A DNA stretch of 64,000 bases from Colimorpha sp045222295 (GCA_045222295.1 JBGUXP010000019.1:1-64000); one strand, 5' to 3'; counted from the stretch's first letter, positions 47,283 to 56,390 are shown. Notes: a model not told the origin generated them from the sequence alone. Numbers and translations: made by a program.

Positions 47283-47864
47283 TTATTTTACTACCTCCGC
47301 TTCGACGTAGTCTTCTTTGTTCTGACTGGCTTTTTGGGCAGACTCGAGGTAGTCTTCGACTAGGTTGAGGCCTGCGAGGGCAGTGAAACTGGCGCAACCA
47401 ATGCTAATAAAGGCGATGCCGAAGAGAATGCTGAGGGTGGCTGCAGTAATCTCAGGAACGAATATGCTCCACACGCCAAAGCCTATGACCAAGAGCCCTA
47501 GTAGCAGCATGAGCCACCAACTCTTGGCTCCCGCGCGGTAGTATTTTACCGTGTTGAGGGTGAAGTCGACACCTTCGAAGAAGATGAATGCTCCAAGCAG
47601 GATAGCGATAATCTCTGGATGGATGATGATAAGCACGCCAAGGGTTATCAAGAGCACCGATGCGGTAATTCGCATGGTCTCGAGGCTGCGTGCTGCGGCC
47701 TTGTATTCAAGAATGAAGAAGACCGTGCCAGTGATGATGATGACTACACCCAGCATCTTGGCAAAGAATTCAATGGTGGCCAAAGGCGAGCAGAAACAGA
47801 GGATGCCGAGGGCCGAGAAGAGGATTCCGCGGATGGTGAGGCTTGTTTTTGAACTTTTAAACAT
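47283..47864 (-). CDS. DUF308/HdeD-family membrane protein
   Basis: A 193-residue inner-membrane protein with six predicted helices in three pairs, the HdeD/DUF308 pattern (IRGILFSALGILCF, VLLITLGVLIIIHPEI, LGLLVIGFGVWSIFVPE). HdeD is linked to acid resistance in Escherichia coli, but this role is not established for Bacteroidota. It has a soluble C-terminal tail (QKASQNKEDYVEAEVVK). It follows floA after 38 bp and precedes the DUF4421 gene by one base. Confidence 0.85.
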   Translation of the reverse strand: MFKSSKTSLTIRGILFSALGILCFCSPLATIEFFAKMLGVVIIITGTVFFILEYKAAARSLETMRITASVLLITLGVLIIIHPEIIAILLGAFIFFEGVDFTLNTVKYYRAGAKSWWLMLLLGLLVIGFGVWSIFVPEITAATLSILFGIAFISIGCASFTALAGLNLVEDYLESAQKASQNKEDYVEAEVVK

Positions 47865-47902
47865 ATTCGGTTTAAGGTTTAATATTTATAGTCTCGTATT
47901 TA

Positions 47903-48892
47903 TTATTTTTCACTTTTCTGAGTGGCCGAGGAGACAGGCTTGCTTGCAGGGGTGGCGATGGATGCACGCATGTCTGTGTCGGCTTGGATGTTCTTCATGC
48001 GGTAGTAGTCCATGATGCCGAGGTTGCCATTGCGGAAGGCTTCGGCCATGGCCAGTGGCACTTCGGCCTCGGCCATGATGACCTTGGCGCGGGCTTCCTG
48101 GGCTTTGGCTTTCATCTCCTGCTCGCTGGCAACAGCCATAGCGCGACGCTCCTCGGCCTTGGCCTGGGCGATGTTCTTGTCGGCGTTGGCTTGGTCCATT
48201 TGCAACTGTGCACCGATGTTCTTACCCACGTCGATATCGGCGATGTCAATGGAGAGAATCTCGAAAGCGGTACCACTGTCGAGGCCTTTGGTAAGGACAA
48301 GCTTTGAGATGCTGTCGGGGTTCTCAAGCACCTGCTTATGGCTCACGGCCGAACCGATGGAAGTGACGATACCTTCGCCGACACGGGCGAGGATGGTCTC
48401 CTCTCCGGCGCCACCAACGAGTTGTTTGATATTGGTACGCACGGTGACACGGGCTTTAGCAATAAGCTGAATACCGTCCTTTGCCACTGCGGCCACGGGA
48501 GGAGTGTCGATAACCTTGGGGTTGACAGAGGTCTGCACGGCCTTGAGCACGTCGCGACCAGCGAGGTCAATGGCTGTGGCGGTCTTAAAGTCGAGGTTCA
48601 TGTTGGCTTTGTCGGCGCTGATGAGAGCGTTGACAACCGATGCTACATGACCGCCAGCGAGGTAGTGGGCCTCAAGGTCATTCTGCTGAATCTTCAGGCC
48701 TGCTTTCGAGGCGGAAATCATGTTGTTGATGATAACAGTGGGAGGCACTTTGCGGAAGCGCATGAAGATGAGTTGCACCAGCGAGGTGTGGACACCCGAA
48801 ATCAGAGCCTGGAACCAGATTCCGATGGGGACAAGGTAGAGGAAAAGGATGAGCGCTATGGCGCATACTCCGACGATAATGGCAGTTTCCAT
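47903..48892 (-). CDS. floA: Flotillin-like protein FloA
   Basis: Membrane-domain scaffolding protein of the SPFH family. The 329-residue protein has an N-terminal membrane anchor (GVCAIALILFLYLVPIGIWF), the SPFH region (VARVTVRTNIKQL-type stretch, LSIDIADIDVGKNIGAQLQ) and the Ala/Glu-rich coiled coil (AKAEERRAMAVASEQEMKAKAQ) typical of FloA. With NfeD encoded immediately upstream, this is the standard FloA-NfeD pair. It probably organises membrane complexes; the nearby T9SS genes make envelope secretion a possible client, which is inference only. Confidence 0.93.
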   Translation of the reverse strand: METAIIVGVCAIALILFLYLVPIGIWFQALISGVHTSLVQLIFMRFRKVPPTVIINNMISASKAGLKIQQNDLEAHYLAGGHVASVVNALISADKANMNLDFKTATAIDLAGRDVLKAVQTSVNPKVIDTPPVAAVAKDGIQLIAKARVTVRTNIKQLVGGAGEETILARVGEGIVTSIGSAVSHKQVLENPDSISKLVLTKGLDSGTAFEILSIDIADIDVGKNIGAQLQMDQANADKNIAQAKAEERRAMAVASEQEMKAKAQEARAKVIMAEAEVPLAMAEAFRNGNLGIMDYYRMKNIQADTDMRASIATPASKPVSSATQKSEK

Positions 48893-48919
48893 AATGTTTA
48901 ATGTTTATTTGTTATTAAT

Positions 48920-49399
48920 TTAGTTTTCAAATCTTTTATCAGAAGTCTCGACGACGTCAATGCGGTAGCCTTCGATGGCCACCACTTCGATGGGATGGTC
49001 GGGATCAATGAACTTGTTGACGGCATGTACCTCCATCGTCTCGCCGTCGATAAGAGCTTTGCCCGTGGGAGCGAGACGCGAGATGGTGACACCCTTGGTG
49101 CCCACTTTCACGGCAGGCTCCAATTGGTTGACCTTACTATTGCTCTCTTCGTTGAGGCTAAACCTTTTCCAAGTCTTGGTCTTCATGAACCATGCGAGCA
49201 TTAGCACGCAAAGTGCGATGGAGCAAAGCAGGATGATTGTGCCGACGGTAGAACCGAACAAGGTAAAGCTCTGCCATACGCCGAAGGCTATAAGCAGTAC
49301 TCCGAAAGCACCAGCAATACCGCCAGGCAGGGCTACTATCTCTAAGGCGAGAAGTATCACGCCGAGGAGAAGAACAATGATGAGTAATGTAGTGTTCAT
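48920..49399 (-). CDS. NfeD-like membrane protein
   Basis: A 159-residue short-form NfeD protein: three or so N-terminal hydrophobic segments (LLIIVLLLGVILLALEIVALPGG) followed by a cytosolic OB-fold domain (GTKGVTISRLAPTGKALIDGE, HPIEVVAIEGYRIDV). It is the usual partner of FloA. It lies 6 bp after clpS and 27 bp before floA. The long-form protease domain of other NfeD proteins is absent, as expected for this subtype. Confidence 0.9.
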   Translation of the reverse strand: MNTTLLIIVLLLGVILLALEIVALPGGIAGAFGVLLIAFGVWQSFTLFGSTVGTIILLCSIALCVLMLAWFMKTKTWKRFSLNEESNSKVNQLEPAVKVGTKGVTISRLAPTGKALIDGETMEVHAVNKFIDPDHPIEVVAIEGYRIDVVETSDKRFEN

Positions 49400-49405
49400 G
49401 GTGTA

Positions 49406-49699
49406 TTAATTTTCTATAATTTCTGTGGTTAGCTGTTTGTTAAGCAGAGCGGTGTGCATGGGTAGCAGTTCGGAATAGGAACCATGTTTTACGGCACATT
49501 TACCATGGCAATGGACCAGTATGGCGCACTGTTCGGCTTGCTCCGTGGTGTGGCGACAGATGTCTACCAAAGCCTTGATGACATAGTCGAAAGTATGGAC
49601 ATCGTCATTATAGAGCACAAGGCTGCTGCCGTTGTCTTCCAACACCACGGCCTCGTCGTCGGCTTGCGGACTTACATAGGGTTTCTCGTCTTTGTTCAT
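49406..49699 (-). CDS. clpS: ATP-dependent Clp protease adaptor ClpS
   Basis: Recognises N-degron substrates and delivers them to ClpAP/ClpCP. The 97-residue protein has the core LVLYNDDVHTFDYVIKAL and the distal AILVHCHGKCAVKHGSY, corresponding to the substrate-binding pocket and ClpA-contact surface. Its ATG overlaps the stop of ispF by four bases (ATGA). Placement among envelope genes is not obviously functional. Confidence 0.92.
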   Translation of the reverse strand: MNKDEKPYVSPQADDEAVVLEDNGSSLVLYNDDVHTFDYVIKALVDICRHTTEQAEQCAILVHCHGKCAVKHGSYSELLPMHTALLNKQLTTEIIEN

Positions 49700-50172
49700 A
49701 TCTTTTCAATCAAGGCTACCGCTTGTGACGATATTCCTTCTTCACGACCTTCAAAGCCTAGATGTTCAGAGGTAGTGGCTTTTACCGATACTTGGTCGAT
49801 ATCGATTTCAAGGGCTTCGGCAATGATCTGCCGCATCTGACTAATGTGAGGCGCCATTTTGGGACGTTGGGCGACGACTGTCGAGTCGATGTTTCTTACT
49901 GTGTAGCCGTGCTCTCTAAGCAATTCTCCCACGTGCTTCAATAGTTTTACACTTGAGATGCCTTTGTATTTAGGATCGGTGTCGGGAAAGTGTTTTCCAA
50001 TGTCGCCTAGGGCGGCGGCACCCAACAAGGCATCGCAAATGGCGTGCAATAACACGTCGGCATCGCTGTGTCCCAGCAGGCCATGTGTGTGCTCTAATTT
50101 CACACCGCCAATCCATAACTCCAGGCCCTCCTGAAGTCTGTGTACATCATATCCTGTCCCGATTCTCATCAT
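49696..50172 (-). CDS. ispF: 2-C-methyl-D-erythritol 2,4-cyclodiphosphate synthase
   Basis: Step in the non-mevalonate isoprenoid pathway. The 158-residue protein has the metal-ligand set D9/H11 (GYDVHRL) and H43 (HSDADVLLHAICDALLG), the DIGKHFPD loop and the C-terminal ATTSEHLGFEGREEGI. It starts 9 bp after porV, and in several Bacteroidales genomes ispF and porV/porU are neighbours, so this order looks ancestral. Confidence 0.97.
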   Translation of the reverse strand: MMRIGTGYDVHRLQEGLELWIGGVKLEHTHGLLGHSDADVLLHAICDALLGAAALGDIGKHFPDTDPKYKGISSVKLLKHVGELLREHGYTVRNIDSTVVAQRPKMAPHISQMRQIIAEALEIDIDQVSVKATTSEHLGFEGREEGISSQAVALIEKI

Positions 50173-50181
50173 TTGTCTTGA

Positions 50182-51333
50182 CTACTTGCTAGGTTTCATA
50201 TCTAGACCAATGGAGACGCGTATGGTATTGGCCAACGAGTTGGTAGAGATGGTAGTGGTGGGGATGAGGTAGGAGAAATCGCCAGTGAAATAGTTATAAC
50301 GGATGCCGACACCGACGGTGGCATATTGGCGGCCACCCTTGTTGGCATGCTCGTAAAAGTAACCGGCACGCACTACGAAAGTCTCAGAGTACCAGTATTC
50401 GGCACCACCAGAAACTTGTATTTCCTGTAGTTCTTCGGTAAGACCGCCGGGAGCATCGCTGAACGACCTTAAGGCACCTTCAACGACACCCATGTTGTTG
50501 TAAGCGGGCCAGGCGGCAGTGTCGTTGCGCAGCGGAGGCGTGGGTACCAGCAGTTTGTTGAGGTCGAGCATGAGGGAGATTTTGTTATATTCGTCTATTT
50601 TGTTGGTGTAGCGTCCGCCGATGCGCAAATTGGTGGGCAGGAATTCTTTGTCGTTGTCGTCATCGGAATATGAGAGTTTGGCTCCGAGGTTTGAGATGAA
50701 AGCACCCAAGGCAAACTCCTGTGTCTTGTCAATTTCCTGCTGGTAGTAGAGTCCGATGTCGGCAGCAAGAGAACTGGCGGGACGGGTAACGACGTTCTCG
50801 TCGCCCATCAAAGTTATTCCGTTTGTGAGGTCGGAGCGCAGGAAACGTCCTGTGGCACCAAGGGACAGATTGTCGTTGAGCTTCAGTGCATAGGTTGCAT
50901 CAATGGCAAACTCGTTGGGATGCAGAACCTGAATCTTGTTGCCTTCCATGTCCGTGTGATCAATATCGCCCAGCGTGAAGTAGGTAAGGCTGGCAGCCGC
51001 AGTGCTTCGGGAGTTGATGCGATAATAGCCAGAAAGATAGAAGAGGTTCATATCTCCCACTTTTAACTTGCGCAGCCACGGGGTGTAGGTGGTATAGACA
51101 CCGACATTGCCATCGATAAATGCGTATTTGGCGTTGTTCCAGTGTGTCGAGTAGGCATCGGGGGTTGTAGCAACTCCCACATCACCCATTGCACTCGAGA
51201 TACCGTCGGGGGCAATGAGAAGGATAGGCATACCCGTTGAAATAAAATTCTTCTGGTCCTGACCCAGATAAGACTGTGCTTCTATTGTTCCGCACAACGT
51301 CACAAGCAAGGTTAGAAATGTCAGTTTTTTCAT
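50182..51333 (-). CDS. porV: T9SS outer-membrane shuttle protein PorV (LptO)
   Basis: FadL-like 14-strand outer-membrane barrel that collects cargo from the T9SS translocon and carries it to the PorU sortase. The 383-residue protein has a signal peptide (cleavage after IEAQ, near 20), the conserved opening STGMPILLIAPDGISSAMGD with DVGVATTPDAYSTHWN, and a terminal beta-strand region (TIRVSIGLDMK). It lies downstream of porU with a 73-bp gap. In Porphyromonas gingivalis the two proteins form the attachment complex. Confidence 0.95.
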   Translation of the reverse strand: MKKLTFLTLLVTLCGTIEAQSYLGQDQKNFISTGMPILLIAPDGISSAMGDVGVATTPDAYSTHWNNAKYAFIDGNVGVYTTYTPWLRKLKVGDMNLFYLSGYYRINSRSTAAASLTYFTLGDIDHTDMEGNKIQVLHPNEFAIDATYALKLNDNLSLGATGRFLRSDLTNGITLMGDENVVTRPASSLAADIGLYYQQEIDKTQEFALGAFISNLGAKLSYSDDDNDKEFLPTNLRIGGRYTNKIDEYNKISLMLDLNKLLVPTPPLRNDTAAWPAYNNMGVVEGALRSFSDAPGGLTEELQEIQVSGGAEYWYSETFVVRAGYFYEHANKGGRQYATVGVGIRYNYFTGDFSYLIPTTTISTNSLANTIRVSIGLDMKPSK

Positions 51334-51406
51334 CTATCTTTGTCTAAATATTCTTTCTTTGTTTTCAAATCAATTTTTATTAACGCGGAATCAAATCTTT
51401 TATTGT

Positions 51407-54400
51407 TCAGCGGACAATACATTTTGTTATGACTTGGTGGGTCTCGCCATCGCTGTCTATTATCACCATGCGTGCCAGGTAGAGTCCGGGAGGTACGTTG
51501 CTGACATCCCACAGCACGGGTCCTACCGTGTAGCCTGCCGCTGAGATGGCTGGGGTGAAGGTATTTACTATTTGGCCACGTGGATTGTAGATTTGCAGCT
51601 CTGCCGTCGTGATGGATTTCGGGCTGTTCACCCGCAGCTCGAACCGTGCCTGCGTGGTGGCGGGATTGGGCAGGCAACTCAATTCCGAGAAGGCCAGCTC
51701 GTCTTCCCCATATACTGTGAAGGGTATCGTGGCCGAGCCTGAGAGCCCGTAGATGTTCCACGCCTTCACAGTCACCTTGTGGCGACCTGGAGTCAGTTTC
51801 TGTAGCGTGTAGGCTACACTGCCGCGACGGCTGTCGCCGATATCCTGCTGGTAAAGGTCGTTGAGGACGATGAGGCTGTTGGGATTGTCGTCAATTACTG
51901 CCGTGATGTCGTGTCCAAGACCCGTGCCCACGTTGATGCCAACTGAGTCGAAGATATGCGCCAGCAGGGTGGGCGAGGTGCCTGTCAATCCACCGGCCCT
52001 GAAATTGGTGTCGCCAATAAAGAGGGTGATCTCTGGCGCCTTCATGCCTTCGATTTCCACATCGCTCATTCCGCCCAGCTTCAACCGTAGGAAACTGCCT
52101 GTGGCGTGGTCCGAACCCGACTTGGCGTAGTGGCTTAACTTGGCATAGGCATACTGGTAGGGGACATCGCGCGGCACTAGGAACGTGTATTCAAAGCGTC
52201 CGCCAGTCACTGCGTGGCTACCTTTGTATAGCACGGTTTTTTGTTGCCAGAAAGAGATTTGGGTATAGGGATTGTCGTTGGCTAGTGTCGTTGAGCGCAT
52301 CTCGCGGTCGAAGACAATCGGATACAGTGTACCATCGAAATCCTCTATCAGGTTGCCGTCTTTGTCCTGAACCTCACCCTGCACCGTGACGCGTGAAAGA
52401 ACATTGGCCGTCACGTCGGCTGTGTCGCTCACGGGCTCCATGTTGATATGTGTTACTTTTACGCGGTTTTCTGGTTGGCTCAGCCGCAGGGCGGGATCGC
52501 CCATCAGGCCGATGCACATTGATACCGGCGTGCGGTTCTTCGCCTTGCGCAGGGCGTCGCCGATGGTGTTCTGTGGGTCGAGGGCAAAGAGTACCACGTC
52601 TTTGTTGAACCTCTCAATGTGGCTGATGGGACGGGAGGCACCAATAACGGCTATCATCGCCGCCGGAGCAAGTACGCAGGCTTCGGCGCCGCAGAGTTCA
52701 TCCAGCACGTCGTATCGGCTATAAGAGCAGGTGCTGGTGACGAACAGTGGCAACCGGTCGCTGTTATTGTATGCAGTGATGTCAGTGGGTTCTATGTAAC
52801 GCTCGGTACCGATGTAGGCTGTTGAGCCGTGACCGATGTAGTTCAGCAGCAGGCATCCGTAGTTCATGCGTTGACGCAGGGCATTGTTGAGGTCGGGGTA
52901 GTATGAACCGATAGCACCGCTCTCCTGATGGTAGGCATCGGCATAAAGTCGGTCGATATTTATTTGCGGTATCGTTGTCTTGAGCGTTGTTGCTATGGCT
53001 TCCGAGGAATGGGCGAAAATGGTGTCGCCGCCTTTGCCGGGGTCGGCGTCGTCGGCCAGCAGCGCCACATAATTGCGCCAGTCGCCGCGACATTCTTCGT
53101 CAGTTAAGTCGCGCCGGGTGATATAATGCTCGATTTTGTTCACCAGGAGCTTTGCTTCCGCGGTATCTTTGGCTGGTAGGCGACCCACGCTCACCTCTAG
53201 TGTTTCGGAAGAGGTGCCGCGGCCAGAGGGTGACAGATATCCTAGCATGTCGTCGCTGGCGAAGGAACTGCCTTCGCTGTCAAACGACCATGGAGTCTCG
53301 TAGGTCACTATCGTCGGTAGGGTGCCTCCCAAATAGTTGCGGTTGTCGTAGGTCCCTTTGCCAAATAGTTGCAGGTAGAGCGGCGGATGTGCCTCATGAC
53401 GGCTTTTCATGTCGCGCAGGAAGGAACGAATGGCCATCGGGTCCTGCTTGCCCGAGGAGTATTCGTTGTATACCTGTTCGTCGGTGACCACGAGCACGCT
53501 CATCCCGTCAAATAGTTCGTGTAGTCCTGCCAGGCGTGTGGCTTGCTCAAGGAAGTCCTTGTGGGTCACCACCACCAGGTCGGCTTCGGCGCAGGCGTGG
53601 AGGTCTTGTGGTTCAATCTTTTTAATGGAGGATGGCGTGAGGTAGGAGTAGCCGTCGAAGACCACATAGCGGCGTGCCATGGACGTGTTGTCGGTCCAGC
53701 TGTTATTGCTTACCGCCATTTCGCGCTCGGCTCCCGCCGTAGTGACTTCCCATACACGGCTCTCACCCAGTCCTGACATTTGGAAGCGCACGGCATTGCC
53801 CAGATGCTGGTCGTTGCGTACGATTGTCTGTCCGCCGCCGTAGGTCAGCGATGCATGGGCCGTGAGTTCGATGTAGTCCAGATAGCCGAAGCCTGCATTG
53901 TCAACGGGGTTGAATGTCAGGGTGAAAGTGTAACTTTGAGAGGAAGTACTCAGGAGGTCATTTACTTCGCGCCAGGGATTGCTCGAGGAGGTTGTCTCTT
54001 GACGGTTGAATCCGTTTGTGCTCAGCGTGAAGGTGGCTTGTGATGTCGAGGTGCTCGCCACTGCGTAGTGAAGTGTCACGTCAGTGATGCCAGTGCCTGC
54101 CAGTCTCACTTCGAAGTTCCGTTGCGTCTGTACCGAGCTTAACTTTTCGCCCAGCCAGGTTTGGCCGCTTCCCAGTAGGTTTACCAAGTTGTTCTCGTGG
54201 TGCGCCACCATCGTGTGGGTGGTTAGCGTTGTGTCGGTCTCTACCTCCGGAGCTGTCGCTATGCGCACATGCTCAGGACTGTTGGTGGTTAGGTAGTAAC
54301 AGTTTTCGTTAGCATAGGCGTGGGTTGCGAATATCCAGCGGCCCATGGTGTTGTCGTATACCCAGCGGTCCGATCCTTCGCCGAAAAAGAGCAACTCGTC

Positions 54401-54712
54401 GTCCGAATCAAAGAGCCCATTGTTATTGTGGTCGATGATGTCTATGGGTATCGGCTTCAGGATGTTGGTGGGGGTCTCGTTATTGCGGGTCGACAGCATG
54501 GCGCCGTTGGCGCCATAGACACCCAGGCTGTCGATGGCTACGTCTTGCAGCGCCGGAATGTCACGCGTTGTGAGGCTGTATACGCCTTCCTCGTTAACAC
54601 TCACTTTCCACCAGTGGCCGCTGCTCAATACTGAACTGTATTGACCCATCGCCACACAGCTCAATCCCAGCAACAAAGTCAAAATGTTTATGCCTCTAAA
54701 GAAATGTTTCAT
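51407..54712 (-). CDS. porU: T9SS C-terminal signal peptidase/sortase PorU
   Basis: Cell-surface gingipain-like cysteine protease that removes the T9SS sorting domain and attaches cargo to lipopolysaccharide. At 1101 residues it carries a signal peptide, a beta-rich N-terminal domain, the C25-type protease domain with H628 (NYIGHGSTAYIG) and C662 (VTSTCSYSRYD), further beta-domains, and its own C-terminal sorting-like domain (CLPNPATTQARFELRV, DVSNVPPGLYLARMV). No clear promoter was found upstream in the 589-bp AT-rich gap. It leads an eight-gene minus-strand run through porV, ispF, clpS, nfeD, floA, the DUF308 gene and the DUF4421 gene. Confidence 0.95.
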   Translation of the reverse strand: MKHFFRGINILTLLLGLSCVAMGQYSSVLSSGHWWKVSVNEEGVYSLTTRDIPALQDVAIDSLGVYGANGAMLSTRNNETPTNILKPIPIDIIDHNNNGLFDSDDELLFFGEGSDRWVYDNTMGRWIFATHAYANENCYYLTTNSPEHVRIATAPEVETDTTLTTHTMVAHHENNLVNLLGSGQTWLGEKLSSVQTQRNFEVRLAGTGITDVTLHYAVASTSTSQATFTLSTNGFNRQETTSSSNPWREVNDLLSTSSQSYTFTLTFNPVDNAGFGYLDYIELTAHASLTYGGGQTIVRNDQHLGNAVRFQMSGLGESRVWEVTTAGAEREMAVSNNSWTDNTSMARRYVVFDGYSYLTPSSIKKIEPQDLHACAEADLVVVTHKDFLEQATRLAGLHELFDGMSVLVVTDEQVYNEYSSGKQDPMAIRSFLRDMKSRHEAHPPLYLQLFGKGTYDNRNYLGGTLPTIVTYETPWSFDSEGSSFASDDMLGYLSPSGRGTSSETLEVSVGRLPAKDTAEAKLLVNKIEHYITRRDLTDEECRGDWRNYVALLADDADPGKGGDTIFAHSSEAIATTLKTTIPQINIDRLYADAYHQESGAIGSYYPDLNNALRQRMNYGCLLLNYIGHGSTAYIGTERYIEPTDITAYNNSDRLPLFVTSTCSYSRYDVLDELCGAEACVLAPAAMIAVIGASRPISHIERFNKDVVLFALDPQNTIGDALRKAKNRTPVSMCIGLMGDPALRLSQPENRVKVTHINMEPVSDTADVTANVLSRVTVQGEVQDKDGNLIEDFDGTLYPIVFDREMRSTTLANDNPYTQISFWQQKTVLYKGSHAVTGGRFEYTFLVPRDVPYQYAYAKLSHYAKSGSDHATGSFLRLKLGGMSDVEIEGMKAPEITLFIGDTNFRAGGLTGTSPTLLAHIFDSVGINVGTGLGHDITAVIDDNPNSLIVLNDLYQQDIGDSRRGSVAYTLQKLTPGRHKVTVKAWNIYGLSGSATIPFTVYGEDELAFSELSCLPNPATTQARFELRVNSPKSITTAELQIYNPRGQIVNTFTPAISAAGYTVGPVLWDVSNVPPGLYLARMVIIDSDGETHQVITKCIVR

Positions 54713-55059
54713 TTCCTCGTTTATCTTTCAGATATTTTCTATTAAAAAAACGTCCTTTTTATTATTTTATTGTATTCAATTGTAATAAAAAAATTCACTG
54801 CTGTCACGTACTTGCGAGTGAGCAGTCCCGGAAAGGAACGACAACAGGAAAACAAAAAGCATTATTATGCTTTGAAACAATACTTTCACAACAAATTGTT
54901 TTTTAAGTTAATTAATAAGGTTGTTCAACAAGTATTGTTTTTCTCGATAAGCGTATGTGTTTTTGCTGGATTTTGTTATTAACGAGGTCTTTCCCATTAT
55001 ATTGTCTTTGAAGGGATTTTTTTTTGACCCAAAAAGGTGTCAATATCTTGTCGTCTCCC

Positions 55060-55144
55060 TGTTAACTCCTACAGTGGTAGGAGTTTGGTAGGAGATGGGT
55101 AGGAGTTGGGAAAGAGATGATAAGGAGTTGGTGTTAAGAATCAA
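55060..55144. repeat. Palindrome plus tandem GGAGTTGG element, copy D (upstream of tRNA-Arg)
   Basis: AACTCCTAC (55064-55072) pairs with GTAGGAGTT (55077-55085), followed by tandem words GGTAGGAGATG, GGTAGGAGTTG and AAGGAGTTG, ending GGAGTTGGTGTTAAGAATCAAG, almost the same terminal word as copy C. Confidence 0.85.
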
Positions 55145-55182
55145 GTATTTATGGATGTGGTTTGACAAAAAAGTTTAACAAT

Positions 55183-55213
55183 TTTGTTGATTTTTGCGAA
55201 AGTCGTATTTTTG
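55183..55213 (+). promoter_or_regulatory. Promoter of tRNA-Arg and the CPBP protease gene
   Basis: TTTG (55183-55186) and TATTTTTG (55206-55213), 19 bp apart. The mature tRNA begins 89 bp downstream. Confidence 0.8.
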
Positions 55214-55301
55214 CAGCCCGCAACTGGTGAAAAAAAAATTTAGCATTGCACAATAATATTTGTTGTTGGCAGTTATTATAGCGTTTTTGAAAAAGAGACT
55301 T

Positions 55302-55375
55302 GGCCCCGTAGTTCAGCTGAATAGAACGTCGGATTCCGGTTCCGAAAGTCGTGGGTTTGAATCCCGCCGGGGTCA
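55302..55375 (+). tRNA. tRNA-Arg (anticodon CCG)
   Basis: Acceptor arms GGCCCCG and CGGGGTC pair over seven positions (one G-T), the anticodon stem TCGGA/TCCGA closes the loop TTCCGGT with anticodon CCG, and the T arm has GGGTTTGAATCCC with the GTTTGAAT signature. Discriminator base A at 55375; CCA is not encoded. It reads the CGG codon. Confidence 0.95.
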
Positions 55376-55378
55376 CGA

Positions 55379-56236
55379 ATGACAAGATTTACTCATCCCT
55401 TTATGCATTTATTAATGCTAGCGATGTTGTCGCTGGCATTTTTTGTTTTGTTGGGTGTCTTGGGTGTTGTTTTGGGCGTTGCCGACGGGCGGGAGTCCGG
55501 TGCCGAGAGTTTTTTTCTTGTTTGGAATTCTGTTTCTCAGGTAATGATATTCGGCCTGCCGGCACTTATTGTCTCCGCTAGGTATTTTCGTGGACAACAG
55601 CGCGATTTTCTGAAACTTGATTTTTGCGGTCACCGATGGCTATTGGCTATGGCAGGGGTTGCGGTAATGTTGCTTCTGGTTCCCCTGACCGAATGGCTGA
55701 CGGTGTGGAACGACAGTTGGCATTGGTCGGGAGTTTGGGAGGCTGTCGAGCGCGAGCTGCGCAGGGTGGGGGAGGAGTCGCAGGAGGTCATGTCAAGGAT
55801 TCTTGAGAAAGAGAGCCTGCCGATGAATCTCTTGTGTGTGGCTTTGATTCCCGCTCTCTGCGAGGAACTCTTCTTCCGCGCCGGCATACAAAACCTATTG
55901 CAGCGGTGGTTTAAGAGCCCCCATGCCGCCGTATGGGTCACCGCGGCTGTTTTCAGTCTGGCCCACGGCGAGCTCTTTGCCTTCCTGCCTCGTTTCCTGC
56001 TGGGCGCTCTGCTAGGATACTTGTATGTGGGTGGGAAATCTTTGGCTGTTAATATTGTGGCTCATTTTGTCAACAATGCAATGGTGGTGCTGTTCTTTTG
56101 GATGGCACCCTCCTTGTCGGGCATCGATCCTGCAGCACCGCTCGGCTTTGGTTGGGCCATTACTTTGGTCTGTTCAGTGGCTGCCGTGATGCTCTTTGCC
56201 GTGACTTTTGGTAAAGGGTTAAAAATTAGTAATTAG
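55379..56236 (+). CDS. CPBP-family intramembrane metalloprotease (CAAX protease-like)
   Basis: A 285-residue inner-membrane protein with about eight hydrophobic segments and the three CPBP motifs: CEELFFRAG (about 160-168; EExxxR), AVFSLAHGELFAF (His) and VNIVAHFVNNAM (His/Asn). In prokaryotes the family processes or resists peptides, but substrates are mostly unknown. The ATG starts 4 bp after the tRNA-Arg 3' end, so the mRNA must be released by tRNA processing, unless the ATG at 55403 (MHLLMLAM) is used. No ribosome-binding site outside the tRNA is available to the first ATG. A weak hairpin AGAGA/TCTCTTTTTT (56235-56256) follows. Confidence 0.88.
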   Translation: MTRFTHPFMHLLMLAMLSLAFFVLLGVLGVVLGVADGRESGAESFFLVWNSVSQVMIFGLPALIVSARYFRGQQRDFLKLDFCGHRWLLAMAGVAVMLLLVPLTEWLTVWNDSWHWSGVWEAVERELRRVGEESQEVMSRILEKESLPMNLLCVALIPALCEELFFRAGIQNLLQRWFKSPHAAVWVTAAVFSLAHGELFAFLPRFLLGALLGYLYVGGKSLAVNIVAHFVNNAMVVLFFWMAPSLSGIDPAAPLGFGWAITLVCSVAAVMLFAVTFGKGLKISN

Positions 56237-56390
56237 AGAACTGCAAGCGTCTCTTTTTTCGGCCTTTTGTCCTTCTTCTGCAAAATATTCCGAGAAACAA
56301 ATATTATTGATATACAATTAGTTGTATTGTTAAAAATGTTAAAAAATCGTTCTTGTGGAAAAAAATATTCTCCGTTTGAAAAAAAAGTAG

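Larger units (their letters stand above)
54713..55301. other. Long AT-rich intergenic region upstream of porU and tRNA-Arg
   Basis: No gene is supported. A 70-codon plus-strand open frame (54770-54982) lacks a ribosome-binding site and homology-like features. The right part holds repeat element D and the tRNA promoter. The porU promoter must lie in the left part, but I see no clean TAnnTTTG on the minus strand. Confidence 0.6.

Noticed and set aside
54770..54982. 70-codon plus-strand open frame upstream of the tRNA
   Set aside because: No ribosome-binding site, promoter or domain; AT-rich intergenic sequence.
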